Under the pieces are notes generated by a model. The model saw nothing but the letters and a program-made list of their open reading frames with translations. It was not told the DNA's origin and did no database searches. The position numbers and the translations under genes were made by a program. From Pasteurella testudinis DSM 23072 (lineage in GTDB: Bacteria; Pseudomonadota; Gammaproteobacteria; Enterobacterales; Pasteurellaceae), in assembly GCF_900176075.1 (NCBI RefSeq), contig NZ_FWWV01000010.1, forward strand, positions 1-52,180: a stretch of DNA of 52,180 bases, given 5' to 3'. Below are positions 1-9,704 of this stretch, in pieces; position 1 is the first letter of the stretch; each line of letters begins with the position of its first letter.

Positions 1-94
1 CCCACCTGATTCCATGCCGAACTCAGAAGTGAAATGCCGTAACGCCGATGGTAGTGTGGGGTCTCCCCATGTGAGAGTAGGACACCGCCGGATA
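1..94 (+). rRNA. rrf: 5S ribosomal RNA, 3' part
   Basis: The first ~94 bases match the 3' four-fifths of bacterial 5S rRNA: CCCACCTGA, the CCGAACTCAGAAGTGAAA loop region, GCCGATGGTAGTGTGGGG, and the closing CCCATGTGAGAGTAGG stem. The 5' end lies outside the window. The exact 3' end is inferred by analogy with E. coli 5S and could be off by a few bases. It is followed by an intrinsic terminator, so this is probably the end of an rrn operon. Confidence 0.95.
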
Positions 95-113
95 TTATTG
101 AATAGAACAAGAG

Positions 114-141
114 CCCTTAGTAGTGATGCTAAGGGTTTTTT
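114..141 (+). terminator. Intrinsic terminator after 5S rRNA
   Basis: A 7-bp stem (CCCTTAG / CTAAGGG) with an 8-nt loop is followed directly by six T residues, about 20 nt after the 5S end. This is a textbook rho-independent terminator closing the rRNA operon. Confidence 0.9.
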
Positions 142-196
142 GCATTTGGGGAAAGACAAAGGCACGCAATAAAATAAGACATAAGAAAGGATAAAG

Positions 197-243
197 AAAG
201 TGCGGTTATGATCGCCCTAAAGTTGGACGACAAACCGCACTTT
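197..243. repeat. Inverted pair of DNA-uptake sequences
   Basis: AAAGTGCGGTT (197-207) and AACCGCACTTT (233-243) are perfect 11-bp inverted copies of the Haemophilus-type uptake signal, 25 nt apart. Such pairs can fold as a hairpin and often lie at transcript ends in Pasteurellaceae. Here the pair sits between the rrn terminator and the end of the nitroreductase gene. Confidence 0.8.
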
Positions 244-307
244 GAACTGTTTAAACTGGATATTTCTGATTAATTGAGTTTTAGATTAGAAGTAATAGTA
301 ATGAATT

Positions 308-336
308 CCAAAACGGTGAGGGTTCTACCGTTTTGG
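308..336 (-). terminator. Hairpin at 3' end of the nitroreductase gene
   Basis: A perfect 10-bp inverted repeat (CCAAAACGGT / ACCGTTTTGG) with a 9-nt loop lies 10 bp beyond the nitroreductase stop codon. The sequence after it on the minus strand is only moderately T-rich. A terminator role is likely but not certain. Confidence 0.6.
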
Positions 337-346
337 ATTGGTAAAG

Positions 347-1009
347 TTATTTGATAATTTTAACGACATCATCAAAATCACGGCGGGTTTTAGCGCGGGC
401 TTCGCCAGCACGATAACCAAAGGCTACCATGACGCTCAGTTTGAATTCTTGTGGGTCATATAACCCTTTTTCAACCAAGGCATTATTTAGTTTCTCAAGT
501 GGAAAGCCCTCGATTGGTGTCGAATCAATGCCAATCATTGCGGCGCTGGTGAGCATATTTGCCAGTGCGATATAGCATTGACGGCTTGCCCAAGCGTAGT
601 ATGCTTCTTCGCTATTCAGATTAAATTCGTTTTCGCAGAAATTACGGTAAAAACCCTCGTATAAAGCAAGCACGTCAGCCGGTAATTTCATTACTTCCGT
701 GCGTTGTTGGCGAATGTACTCACTACCGGGTTGCAGCGCTTTTTGTTGGCGTGCCAAAATCACGATAAAATGGCTGCAATCCATAATTTTATCTTTAGCG
801 CCCCAAGCAATATCGCGAATTAACGTTTTGATTTCCGAGTTCTCGATCACTAAAAAACGCCAAGGCTCCAGACCAAATGAGCTTGGTGATAACTGTGCGG
901 TTTGTAGAATAAAATGGAGATCGTCTTGGCTGATTTTTTTATTCGGATCATAGTGTTTACAAGCATGGCGATAGTGATAAGCGTCTAAAATCTGTTGTTT
1001 TGATAACAT
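347..1009 (-). CDS. NfsB-like NAD(P)H nitroreductase
   Basis: The 220-aa protein belongs to the nitroreductase family: FMN-dependent, dimeric, cytoplasmic enzymes that reduce nitro-aromatics or quinones with NAD(P)H. Recognisable features are the N-terminal RHACKHYDPNKKIS segment, the FMN-contacting LSPSSFGLEPWRF motif near residues 40-52, the DSTPIEGF segment around residue 162, and a C-terminal VAFGYR. Length is close to E. coli NfsB (217 aa), and it resembles the H. influenzae NfsB-like paralogue. The start is supported by AGGAGA six bases upstream. It stands alone: the next gene upstream on this strand is a transporter, with a 105-bp gap holding one uptake sequence. The physiological substrate is unknown. 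Confidence 0.85.
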   Translation of the reverse strand: MLSKQQILDAYHYRHACKHYDPNKKISQDDLHFILQTAQLSPSSFGLEPWRFLVIENSEIKTLIRDIAWGAKDKIMDCSHFIVILARQQKALQPGSEYIRQQRTEVMKLPADVLALYEGFYRNFCENEFNLNSEEAYYAWASRQCYIALANMLTSAAMIGIDSTPIEGFPLEKLNNALVEKGLYDPQEFKLSVMVAFGYRAGEARAKTRRDFDDVVKIIK

Positions 1010-1114
1010 GAGTGTTCTCCTGAAACGGGTTGATTGAGCAAAGTGCGGTTAAAATTGGTGATTATGCTCGAGATTATTCTCCATATTGATCGCGAGGGTA
1101 CAAGTGAAATTTAT

Positions 1115-1572
1115 TTATCGGTTAAACCATTTGTCGCCGTAGAAAAATAGCGCCATGCCGATAAAAACAACGGCTAAGCCGATAAATTTCCAAATAGTGG
1201 CCGGACGTATCGGCATATGGATTAAACCGTAGTGATCAATCAGCATCGCCATGATTAACTGACCGATAATGATAAAAAACAGCATATTGCTGACGCCGAC
1301 TTTTGGTGCAAGCATAATTGTGGTAAACACGACCAAAGCGCCTAAAGTGCCGCCGGTCCATTTCCACCATTGTTGTTGCGGCAGGTTGAGCCAGATTTCG
1401 CTCAGATTGGCTTTAGCCAGCGTAATGGCGAGCAGTACCAGTGTACCGGTGAAAAATGAGATCAGCGCCGCGGCGACAGGTTGACTGCCGACGGCTTTTG
1501 CCAATTGGCTGTTGATTGCAGCTTGGGTGGCGAGCGCCAAGCCGGCGGCAAAGGCAATGAGGTAGAAAAGCA

Positions 1573-1573
<1 letters not shown>
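1115..1573 (-). CDS. DMT-superfamily (DUF606/YdcZ-type) membrane protein
   Basis: This 152-aa integral membrane protein has about five hydrophobic helices. It begins LIAFAAGLALATQAAINSQL, the sequence pattern typical of the YdcZ/DUF606 branch of the drug/metabolite transporter superfamily. Half-size DMT proteins usually work as dimers; the substrate is unknown. Its ATG overlaps the stop of glnB (shared base 1573), so it is translationally coupled and looks like the last gene of the ccm-mog-glnB transcript. Nothing in the sequence links it to cytochrome maturation, and its place in the unit may be incidental. Confidence 0.75.
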
Positions 1574-2516
<943 letters not shown>

Positions 2517-2520
2517 AGGA

Positions 2521-3429
2521 TTATTCTTTCTTCTCCGTCGCTTCAGTTTCTTGCTGTAATTTTAACTCCTCAATCGCATGGGTCATACTGCGTTGAATCA
2601 AGGGTACACGCTCGTCGTCTGGCGGCAGTTGGCGTAGCATCATTTCCCACGACATTAATGCCATTTTGTAATCCTCTTTTTCGAAAGCACTGAATGCCAA
2701 CAGGCTGAGGGCTTGTACATTATTGTGATCCTGCTTGATCACTTCACGCAGCAACAGTTCTCCGCGCAGTTTATCATTTTCATCTTGCGAGAACATCAAT
2801 ACACGGGCATAACTGAGTTTGTATTCGTTATTGTCCGCTTGCAGGGCGGTTGCTCGTTTATAGCTGTCGAGCGCGAGCTGACCGTTGCCTGCCGCCATGG
2901 CGATTTGCCCCAGCAGCCACCAATTTTGATCAGCGTCCGGATTTTTTTGCAAATCGGCACGCAAGGCAATGATGAATCGGTGCAACTCGTCGGTAGTAAG
3001 CGGCTGCTCGCGTTCTTCTGCCAAGCGTTGTTGCAAGTGCGGTAATTCGGCGTGCGCCTGTTCCAGCATGCTTTCCGAATGCCAAGAGCCGACGCTGAAA
3101 TAGGCTAATAGTGCAATTGCCGCTAACGCCAAGGTCACCGAACTGAACCAAATTTTCCCGTTTTTAAGGGAATCGGCGGCGACCGCACTTTGCTGTTGCG
3201 GAATGTCATTCAGCAGGCGTTGCTGTAATTCGCTTTGGCTTTGTTGCGGATCGTCGAGCAAGCCTTGTTCGTTATCTTGTTGTAATTCCTGCAAGCGATC
3301 GTAGTAAAAAGCTTTGTTCAGATCCTGTTGTTTAACCGCACTTTGCGTATTTTGATTACGACGCAATAACGGGAAAAATGCCACGCCAGCCACCACGAGG
3401 GTCAGCAGTAAAAAACTTAACCACAGCAC
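2521..3429 (-). CDS. ccmI: Cytochrome c biogenesis protein CcmI (NrfG-like TPR protein)
   Basis: This 302-aa protein has an N-terminal membrane helix (residues ~1-20), a CcmI-type coiled-coil segment (AFYYDRLQELQQDNEQGLLDD), a second membrane helix near residues 90-112, and a C-terminal TPR domain (LLGQIAMAAGNGQLALDSYKRATAL and following repeats). CcmI binds the C-terminus of apocytochrome c and presents it to the heme ligation complex; the TPR part corresponds to NrfG. The stop of ccmH and the start of ccmI share base 3429, so translation is coupled. In E. coli the ccmH and ccmI functions are fused in one polypeptide; here they are separate genes. Confidence 0.88.
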   Translation of the reverse strand: MLWLSFLLLTLVVAGVAFFPLLRRNQNTQSAVKQQDLNKAFYYDRLQELQQDNEQGLLDDPQQSQSELQQRLLNDIPQQQSAVAADSLKNGKIWFSSVTLALAAIALLAYFSVGSWHSESMLEQAHAELPHLQQRLAEEREQPLTTDELHRFIIALRADLQKNPDADQNWWLLGQIAMAAGNGQLALDSYKRATALQADNNEYKLSYARVLMFSQDENDKLRGELLLREVIKQDHNNVQALSLLAFSAFEKEDYKMALMSWEMMLRQLPPDDERVPLIQRSMTHAIEELKLQQETEATEKKE

Positions 3430-3890
3430 TATTTTTTCTCCTTACTATCGACTTGCAAAATAGCGTCTAAACGTTGTTGATCGATTTTGTGATCGCTGTG
3501 TTTTTCACTCGGCAAGTGCGGTTTGCGCCGGAACAGGATAACCACACCGAGCAGCATTAACAGCGCCGGAATCAGCCATAATAACAGTGTGGAAACGGTC
3601 AAGGGCGGATCATAGGTGACAAAATTGCCGTAGCGCTGCACCATATAATCAACGATTTCCTGTTTGTCTTTGCCCTGTTGCAGCAGCTCATAGACTTTGG
3701 CGCGCATATCGTTGGAAATGGTCGCATTAGAATCGGCAATATTGTTATTTTGGCATTGTGGGCAGCGCAGCTGCTGGGTCAATTGTTGATAAGTCTGTTC
3801 CTGTTGCGGCGAAGTGAATTCGTAGCTTTCAATCACCGCAAACGCAGGCAGGCTGAGCAGCAGCAACGCAAAGATTTTTAAATATTGCAT
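3429..3890 (-). CDS. ccmH: Cytochrome c maturation thiol-reductase CcmH/NrfF
   Basis: The 153-aa protein has a cleavable signal peptide (residues 1-18, LLLLSLPAFA), the family's RCPQCQ redox motif (Cys43 and Cys46), the conserved NNNIADSNATISNDMRAKVYELL helix region, and a membrane anchor at about residues 104-122. It keeps the apocytochrome CXXCH cysteines reduced in the periplasm and takes part in heme ligation with CcmF. It overlaps ccmG by 13 bp and abuts ccmI. A short charged cytoplasmic tail replaces the CcmI domain fused in enterobacterial CcmH. Confidence 0.93.
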   Translation of the reverse strand: MQYLKIFALLLLSLPAFAVIESYEFTSPQQEQTYQQLTQQLRCPQCQNNNIADSNATISNDMRAKVYELLQQGKDKQEIVDYMVQRYGNFVTYDPPLTVSTLLLWLIPALLMLLGVVILFRRKPHLPSEKHSDHKIDQQRLDAILQVDSKEKK

Positions 3891-4441
3891 GCGCTATCTC
3901 CTTGTAATTGTTCAAATAAGGTCTTGAATCGGTCTTGCCATACGCTTTCATTCATATCGCCGGCATAGCGATAGCGGATAATCCCCTTGCAATCGATCAG
4001 GAAGGTTTCCGGCGCGCCGTACACGCCCAAATCCAAACCGAGCATGCCTTTTTCGTCCAAAATATTGTATTGGTAAGGATTGCCCAGATTTTTCAGCCAC
4101 TGCACCGCTTTATCTTGCTTATCTTTATAGTTGATACCGATAATCGTAATATCTTGTTTGGCAAGTTGATTGAGATATTGGTGTTCTGCGTAGCAGGTCG
4201 GACACCACGTCGCCCACACGTTTAACAACAGCGGTTTGCCTTGCTGAAACAGTTCATTGCCTTGTGTTGCTTGCTCCGTCAGTAATGACGGCAGTTCAAA
4301 GTGCGGTACGGGCTTGCCGACCAATGCCGATTCCAATGCTTTCGGATCTTCACCGGCGGAATTGCGCATTAATTGCCAAGCAAAAACCAAAACCAACGCC
4401 AAAAAGGCAAAGAGCGGTAGAAAAAGTTTTTTATTATTCAT
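3878..4441 (-). CDS. ccmG: Thiol:disulfide interchange protein CcmG/DsbE
   Basis: This is a 187-aa membrane-anchored thioredoxin-fold protein. Residues 6-24 form the N-terminal anchor, the active site is WCPTC (Cys80, Cys83), and the cis-proline loop is GAPET. It reduces CcmH or apocytochrome thiols in the periplasm using electrons from DsbD. The open frame extends further upstream, but the start at 4441 is chosen because it gives the proper anchor and forms a TAATG overlap with the ccmF stop. Upstream residues would only be frame-shifted ccmF sequence. Confidence 0.95.
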   Translation of the reverse strand: MNNKKLFLPLFAFLALVLVFAWQLMRNSAGEDPKALESALVGKPVPHFELPSLLTEQATQGNELFQQGKPLLLNVWATWCPTCYAEHQYLNQLAKQDITIIGINYKDKQDKAVQWLKNLGNPYQYNILDEKGMLGLDLGVYGAPETFLIDCKGIIRYRYAGDMNESVWQDRFKTLFEQLQGDSACNI

Positions 4442-6420
4442 TATGCACTCCCTTGTTTCGCATTTTCGGGCGTAATTTTGTGCAAACGGCTGTTTAAACG
4501 GTAGCGGCGATCGCACATCGACAACAAACCGCCGAGCGCCATAAACACGCCGCCGATCCAGATCCAGCGGATAAACGGTTTGTAATAGAGGCGCACCGCC
4601 CACGAATCGTCTTGCAAGCGTTCACCCAATGCAACGTAAATATCGCGGCTGAAACCCCAGTCGATCGCCGCTTCGGTCATGCTCATGCGGCTGACGGTGT
4701 AGAAGCGTTTTTCGGCGTGCAAAATGGTTTCCAATTGATCTTTTTTATACACTTCGATCTGCGCTTTAACGCCTTCGTAGTTGGCGCCGTTATCCGGTGT
4801 TACCCCTTGGAAAACAAAACGGTAATCGCCGATTTGCGCGCTGTCGCCGCTCTTCATACGCACGTCGCGTTCGACGCTGTAATTTTGGCTGAAAGCGATT
4901 CCAAACACTGTCATTGCCACGCCGACATGGGCGGCGATCATGCCCCAATGAGAACGGGATAATTTGGTGATCCCTTTGAAAAACGAATGGCGGTGGGTAG
5001 CACGTTGTTGCATTTCATACAAACTAAGCGCGAAAATTAGTACCGCCATCATGGTACCGAGTACAGCAGTGGCGGTAATGCGATCAAACAACAAGTGAGG
5101 TAGTGCAAAACCGGCTACGATCATTAACCCAACGCTGATAATTACCGGTTTACGAATGGCACTGAATTGATCACGCCGCCATTTCACCAGCGGACCGATA
5201 CCTAAAATAAAGGAGAATGGAATCATCAGCATTAAGAACATCTGATCAAAAAACGGTGCGCCGACCGAAATCGAGCCTAAGCCGAGCTGTTTATGCACCA
5301 ACGGCAATAGCGTGCCGATTAATACAATCGAAAGTGCGGTCATCAGCAATACATTGTTTAACAACAATAAATTTTCGCGTGAATAGCGTTCATAGTGGCT
5401 GGTCGAGCGGATTTGGTTGCCTTTCACCGCATAGAGCGCCAGTGAACCGCCGATCACGATCACTAAGTAAGCTAGAATATACAAGCCGCGTGTCGGGTCG
5501 GAGGCAAAGGCGTGTACCGATACTAAAATGCCGGAACGCACTAAGAACGTGCCGAGCAGGCAGAGCGAGAATGCCAGAATCGCCAATAAGACTGTCCATG
5601 CCTTAAAACTGCCGCGTTTTTCCGTCACTGCAAGGGAGTGGATTAATGCCGTGCCGGCAATCCACGGCATCAGCGAGGCGTTTTCGACTGGATCCCAGAA
5701 CCACCAGCCGCCCCAGCCTAATTCGTAATATGCCCACCACGAACCCAGCACGATGCCCAGTGTTAAAAACAGCCATGCCGCCAACGTCCACGGACGCGAC
5801 CAGCGCGCCCATGCGGTATCCAAATTGCCGCCCAACAGTGCCGCAATCGCAAAGGCAAAGGCGACGGAAAAGCCGACATATCCCATGTACAGCAACGGCG
5901 GGTGGAAAATCAAACCGACATCTTGCAGTAGCGGATTGAGTTCGCGCCCGTCAACCGGAAAATCCGGAAAAGTGCGGTCAAACGGATTTGATGTGAAAAT
6001 AATAAACACCAAAAAGCCGATACTGATTAAGCCCATCACCGCCAGCACGCGCGCAATCGCCTCTTGCGGCAGGCTTTTGCTGAACACTGCCACTGCTGCG
6101 CCCCACAGCGACAGCAACCAAATCCATAACAACAGCGAGCCTTCGTGAGAGCCCCAAACCGCCGATAAACGGTAGTGCAGCGGCAGGTTGGTATTGGAGT
6201 TGTTGACGATATACTGCACGCTGAAATCATTGACCGCGAACAGATACGACAGCGCGATAAAAGAAAAGGTTAGGCACAGAAACAGACTGAAAGTCATCGG
6301 TTTTGCCAGTGCCATCAGCGTGCTGTTATTTTTCAGACAACCATAAGCAGGCAGGAGCGTAAGTAGCACTGCCAACGCTAACCCCAAAGCTAAAGCATAA
6401 TTTCCCAGTTCGGCAATCAT
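4441..6420 (-). CDS. ccmF: Cytochrome c heme lyase subunit CcmF
   Basis: The 659-aa polytopic membrane protein is the core of the heme ligation complex, attaching heme from holo-CcmE to apocytochrome c. The tryptophan-rich heme-handling motif [12 protein letters not shown] is at residues 236-247. Other landmarks are [20 protein letters not shown] (residue ~82 on) and [12 protein letters not shown] (~172). Its length is close to E. coli CcmF (647 aa). The start overlaps the ccmE stop by 4 bp (ATGA). The gene is intact, with no frame disruption. Confidence 0.97.
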   Translation of the reverse strand: MIAELGNYALALGLALAVLLTLLPAYGCLKNNSTLMALAKPMTFSLFLCLTFSFIALSYLFAVNDFSVQYIVNNSNTNLPLHYRLSAVWGSHEGSLLLWIWLLSLWGAAVAVFSKSLPQEAIARVLAVMGLISIGFLVFIIFTSNPFDRTFPDFPVDGRELNPLLQDVGLIFHPPLLYMGYVGFSVAFAFAIAALLGGNLDTAWARWSRPWTLAAWLFLTLGIVLGSWWAYYELGWGGWWFWDPVENASLMPWIAGTALIHSLAVTEKRGSFKAWTVLLAILAFSLCLLGTFLVRSGILVSVHAFASDPTRGLYILAYLVIVIGGSLALYAVKGNQIRSTSHYERYSRENLLLLNNVLLMTALSIVLIGTLLPLVHKQLGLGSISVGAPFFDQMFLMLMIPFSFILGIGPLVKWRRDQFSAIRKPVIISVGLMIVAGFALPHLLFDRITATAVLGTMMAVLIFALSLYEMQQRATHRHSFFKGITKLSRSHWGMIAAHVGVAMTVFGIAFSQNYSVERDVRMKSGDSAQIGDYRFVFQGVTPDNGANYEGVKAQIEVYKKDQLETILHAEKRFYTVSRMSMTEAAIDWGFSRDIYVALGERLQDDSWAVRLYYKPFIRWIWIGGVFMALGGLLSMCDRRYRLNSRLHKITPENAKQGSA

Positions 6421-6986
6421 TTGTTGGTCTCACTTTTTTGCTGCTGAATGGTTTGTTGCAGATTATGTTGGAATTTTTCCAGACTTTGCTGATCACGCTC
6501 CGATACCCCTTTCAAGTCGCCATCGGAAACGCCCATCGGCTGATGCACTTTCTGCATTTGATCTTCCAACTCCGGCGGCACATAATTTTCATCGTGTTTT
6601 GCCAAGACTTCATGCGCTTTCAGTGTTCTTTCGTCGAGCAGCACGCCTTGCGCTACGATGCCTTGCCCTTCGCGGAACAGATCCGGCAGAATTCCCTCGT
6701 ATTCCACCGTGACAGACGGCCCGATGTCGTTCAGATCAAACCGCACTTTCAGACTGTCGGGATCGCGCACCACCGTGCCTTCCACCACCATGCCGCCGAT
6801 CCGCAAGCGTTGTCCCGGTTGCGGTCGGGTGTCGCTTTTATTGTCTTTGCCGTAAATCACTTCGGTCGGGGTGTAAAACAGATCGATATTTTGCCGCAGG
6901 GCATACAACATCAAGCCGACGGCAACCGAGATACCCAATAATACTAACAGCAACAGGCTTAAACGGGATTTGCGTCTCGGGTTCAT
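6417..6986 (-). CDS. ccmE: Periplasmic heme chaperone CcmE
   Basis: This 189-aa protein has a single N-terminal membrane anchor (residues ~9-30) and a periplasmic beta-barrel (OB fold). The covalent heme-binding histidine is His131 in HDENYVPPE, with the conserved Tyr135. It accepts heme from CcmABCD and delivers it to CcmF. It overlaps ccmD and ccmF by 4 bp each. The C-terminal tail after residue 145 is hydrophilic and glutamine-rich, somewhat longer than in E. coli (159 aa). Confidence 0.96.
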   Translation of the reverse strand: MNPRRKSRLSLLLLVLLGISVAVGLMLYALRQNIDLFYTPTEVIYGKDNKSDTRPQPGQRLRIGGMVVEGTVVRDPDSLKVRFDLNDIGPSVTVEYEGILPDLFREGQGIVAQGVLLDERTLKAHEVLAKHDENYVPPELEDQMQKVHQPMGVSDGDLKGVSERDQQSLEKFQHNLQQTIQQQKSETNK

Positions 6987-7213
6987 ATTGATTCTCCGTT
7001 GTTATTATTCGCTTGTTGTTGTGCCAAACGCTGTTGACGTGCTTGGCGCTGTTGCTCTTTGGCAACCCAAGTTAAAATTTGTTTTTTCTCGGCAAAACTG
7101 CTGATGATTAAGATGAACAGTGCCGCGACGGTAATGCCATAGCACAACCAAACATAGAAACCGTGTCCGCCCATATTAAAAAAATCAGACCAAGTTTGGA
7201 AAAATGGAGTCAT
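6983..7213 (-). CDS. ccmD: Heme exporter accessory protein CcmD
   Basis: The 76-aa protein has one membrane helix ([20 protein letters not shown], about residues 18-37) and the conserved [12 protein letters not shown] entry, followed by a basic glutamine-rich cytoplasmic tail. CcmD releases holo-CcmE from the CcmABC complex. The open frame extends upstream, but the ATG at 7213 is chosen: it overlaps the ccmC stop as ATGA and starts just before the conserved domain. The extension would be out-of-frame ccmC sequence. Confidence 0.92.
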   Translation of the reverse strand: MTPFFQTWSDFFNMGGHGFYVWLCYGITVAALFILIISSFAEKKQILTWVAKEQQRQARQQRLAQQQANNNNGESI

Positions 7214-7965
7214 TTTTTCTCTCCTTTTAAAGACTGTTCCGCCAAAGCCAATACCCAAGGGCGTTTTTGTTCTTCTTGTAACAATAAATTGCGGTAACGG
7301 ATAATGGTCAGCCAAACGGATAAAAACAGGAAACCGAAGATGGATAAAATCAACGGAATTAACATTTCAACCGCCATCGACGGTTTTTCAAATTTGGTGA
7401 TGGTTGCGCCTTGATGTAGCGTGTTCCACCACTCGACCGAGAAGTGGATAATTGGCAAATTAATCACGCCGACCACGGCTAAGATTGCCGCCGCTTTGGC
7501 GCCGCTACGACGATCTTGAAATGCGGAGTAGAGTGCCAAAATGCCTAAATACAGGAATAATAGAATCAGTTCGGCGGTCAGGCGAGCGTCCCATACCCAC
7601 CAAGTGCCCCAAGTCGGTTTGCCCCAAATCGCACCGGTCACTAAGGCTAAAAAAGTAAACGTTGCACCAACAGGCGCCATCGCGATCATACCGAGATAAG
7701 CGTGACGGATTTGCCATACCAAACCGATTGCGCCGGCAATGGCGAGCGAGGCGTAAATCCCCATCGACCAAATCGCCGCCGGCACATGCGGATAGATCAT
7801 GCGAAAGGCATTGCCTTGTTGATAATCGGCTGGGGCAAAACCCAAGCCCCAAATCCAACTGACGGTGAGCAACAGCAGCGCAAGCACGCCAAAATAAGGC
7901 TGGAATTTACCCAGCAGATGATATTGGGTTTCGGCTTTCGCATAAGGGTGTAACCATTTCCACAT
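7210..7965 (-). CDS. ccmC: Heme exporter membrane protein CcmC
   Basis: The 251-aa protein has six membrane helices and the WWD-type motif WGTWWVWD at residues 119-126. The heme-ligating histidines correspond to His60 (YPHVPAA) and His184 (WWNTLHQ). It catalyses heme transfer to CcmE. It starts 51 bp after ccmB and overlaps ccmD by 4 bp. Length and motif spacing are typical for the family. Confidence 0.97.
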   Translation of the reverse strand: MWKWLHPYAKAETQYHLLGKFQPYFGVLALLLLTVSWIWGLGFAPADYQQGNAFRMIYPHVPAAIWSMGIYASLAIAGAIGLVWQIRHAYLGMIAMAPVGATFTFLALVTGAIWGKPTWGTWWVWDARLTAELILLFLYLGILALYSAFQDRRSGAKAAAILAVVGVINLPIIHFSVEWWNTLHQGATITKFEKPSMAVEMLIPLILSIFGFLFLSVWLTIIRYRNLLLQEEQKRPWVLALAEQSLKGEKK

Positions 7966-8016
7966 AGGTTATTTCACTCCATTTCTTTTTAATATTATTT
8001 AAAAAAGGTCAACAAA

Positions 8017-8679
8017 TTAATCCAAACTAATACGCAATGCCGCCGCAATTGCAAACGGCGACAACGAGACGGTGAGCGCCATAATCGCGCCCAAAATCGC
8101 CAGTTGTCCGCTGTAATTGAGGTTCAGCAACGCGGCATCCAACACCGAAGCAGAAAAAATCAGCACCGGAATAATCAACGGCACAACCAATAAACTCAAC
8201 AGCACGCCGCCTTTGCGCAATGCCACGGTTAATGCCACCCCGATTGCGCCGATAGCACTCAAGGTTGGCGTGCCGAGCAGTAAGGTCAGCACCAACGCCC
8301 ACCACACCACTGCGTCCATCGACAGCAATAATGCGGCGATCGGCGACAATAACAATAACGGAAGTGCGGTCAGCAGCCAGTGCGCCGCTACTTTCGCCAA
8401 CATTGACAGCGGTAACGGATAGGCAAGCAACATCAACTGTTCCAACGAACCATCGCGGAAATCATCGGCAAACAGCCGCTCAAAGGCAAGTAATGCCGAC
8501 AGCAACGCCGCCACCCAGACCACGCCCGGTCCGATACGCGCCAACAGTTGCGGCTCGGGGCCGATCACCAATGGAAACAAGGTGATCACCAACAGGAAAA
8601 ACCAGAGCGGATTGAGCAGCTCGGCTTTTTTCTGCCAGGCAATTTTCAGTTCCCGTTTGATAATGCTGTAAAAAATCAT
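8017..8679 (-). CDS. ccmB: Heme exporter ABC permease CcmB
   Basis: The 220-aa, six-helix permease partners the ATPase CcmA. Conserved features are the N-terminal IIKRELKIAWQKKAELLNPLWFF, the FRDGSLEQLMLLAYPL segment (residues ~75-90) that contacts CcmA, and GTPTLSAIGAIGVALTVALRKGGVLLSLL. Its length equals E. coli CcmB. It begins 24 bp after ccmA. An uptake sequence (GGAAGTGCGGT, near 8360) lies within the gene. Confidence 0.95.
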   Translation of the reverse strand: MIFYSIIKRELKIAWQKKAELLNPLWFFLLVITLFPLVIGPEPQLLARIGPGVVWVAALLSALLAFERLFADDFRDGSLEQLMLLAYPLPLSMLAKVAAHWLLTALPLLLLSPIAALLLSMDAVVWWALVLTLLLGTPTLSAIGAIGVALTVALRKGGVLLSLLVVPLIIPVLIFSASVLDAALLNLNYSGQLAILGAIMALTVSLSPFAIAAALRISLD

Positions 8680-8703
8680 AGCGCACGTTACCTTTATTCT
8701 TTT

Positions 8704-9354
8704 TTATGCGACGGCTTTAAACGGCTGCATCGGGAAAATTTGCAAACGTTCGCTGTTCACGTTTTGGTGGCTGGTGAGCAACACGATACCGCCTTGCTGA
8801 CAATGCCGTTCAAAAAGTGCGGTCAGCTCGGCGCGCCCTTGTTTGTCAATTGCGGTGAACGGTTCGTCCAAAATCCACAATGCGGCGTTGCTCAACCATA
8901 AGCGCGCCAGTGCCACCCGTTTTTGTTGTCCGGCGGACAGTTGGTAAACCGCACTTTCTTCGTAACCGCCCAACCCGACGTGGTATAGCGCTTGCCAGAT
9001 AAGCTCGTCATCTTGTTTGGTATTGCTGATCTGCTGGTAAAAACGCAAATTTTGATAAGGGGTTAATTCGCTTTTCACGCCACTGGCATGCCCCAAATAC
9101 AACACTTGCGCCAAATAACTTTCACGTTGTTTAAAAATATCCTCTTGATTCCAGAGGATTTTGCCGTGCAGCGGTTGCGACAGCGTAGTCAGCATGCGCA
9201 GCAGACTGGTTTTGCCGATGCCGTTATGCCCTTCCAATTGAATCATCTGTCCGCTGGCAAAAGTCGCCGACAAGCCTTCAAACAACAGCTTTTCGCCGCG
9301 TTGGCACGCCAGATTGCTTAAGGTTAATTGGTTTTGCGCAAACATCAGATTCAC
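8704..9354 (-). CDS. ccmA: Heme exporter ABC ATPase CcmA
   Basis: The 216-aa ABC ATPase has Walker A GHNGIGKTS (residues 42-50), signature LSAGQQKR, Walker B LWILDEP and the switch histidine in LLTSHQ. It powers release of heme-loaded CcmE. It is the first gene of the ccm unit. Two starts are possible: the ATG at 9354 or one three codons later at 9345. Neither has an ideal ribosome-binding site, so the exact start is unsure by three residues. Confidence 0.95.
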   Translation of the reverse strand: MNLMFAQNQLTLSNLACQRGEKLLFEGLSATFASGQMIQLEGHNGIGKTSLLRMLTTLSQPLHGKILWNQEDIFKQRESYLAQVLYLGHASGVKSELTPYQNLRFYQQISNTKQDDELIWQALYHVGLGGYEESAVYQLSAGQQKRVALARLWLSNAALWILDEPFTAIDKQGRAELTALFERHCQQGGIVLLTSHQNVNSERLQIFPMQPFKAVA

Positions 9355-9386
9355 TCGATATCCGTAAAAAATAGAAGCTGAATTTT

Positions 9387-9414
9387 AGCATAAGTGATTG
9401 ATTAGTGATAACAA
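9387..9414 (-). promoter_or_regulatory. Candidate ccm promoter
   Basis: On the minus strand, TTGTTA (9414-9409) and TATGCT (9392-9387) are separated by 16 bp, about 33 bp upstream of the ccmA start. A 7-bp inverted repeat (ATTGATT...AATCAAT, about 9398-9420) overlaps the -35 and could bind a regulator. This is inferred from consensus similarity only. Confidence 0.4.
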
Positions 9415-9420
9415 TCAATT

Positions 9421-9704
9421 CAATCAAAAACTACCTCTTTTGGTGTATTTTATACGCTGGTTTTTATCCTAATGCATTGATTTTCAATGTAATGATGCTC
9501 AGGCAAGGATTTGCGGCTTATTTGATCTAACGCAAGTCGGGGTGAAATAGGCAAAAGCGTTTGCGCTTAGGCAGTTTATTCCGCCTTTTATCGCACACAA
9601 AAAAAGGTGACCTGCTCGGCAAAAACGGACTCTTGAGGTTGTTATCGTGCAGGGAGGGCGATACTCTGTTATGGGACTTTCTTGGTTAAAAAGGAGTGTT
9701 TGCG
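9421..9704 (+). other. Unclassified 5' leader/intergenic region before yjiHG
   Basis: There is no gene in this stretch, the divergent gap between ccmA and the yjiH-like gene. It contains several short inverted repeats, among them CATTGATTTTCAATG (near 9475-9489) and AAGCG-TTTG-CGCTT (near 9557-9570), and a GC-rich 3' half ending in AAGGAG before the start codon. If transcription starts near its left end, the transcript would carry a structured leader of over 200 nt. It matches no riboswitch class recognised by eye. Confidence 0.4.

Noticed and set aside
5217-5606. 129-codon plus-strand open frame inside ccmF.
   Set aside because: It lies wholly antisense to the well-conserved ccmF gene and has no family features; a codon-bias shadow.
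9481-9700. Known riboswitch (lysine, TPP, FMN, cobalamin, glycine, c-di-GMP or Moco) before yjiH.
   Set aside because: None of the diagnostic core sequences of these classes could be matched by eye.
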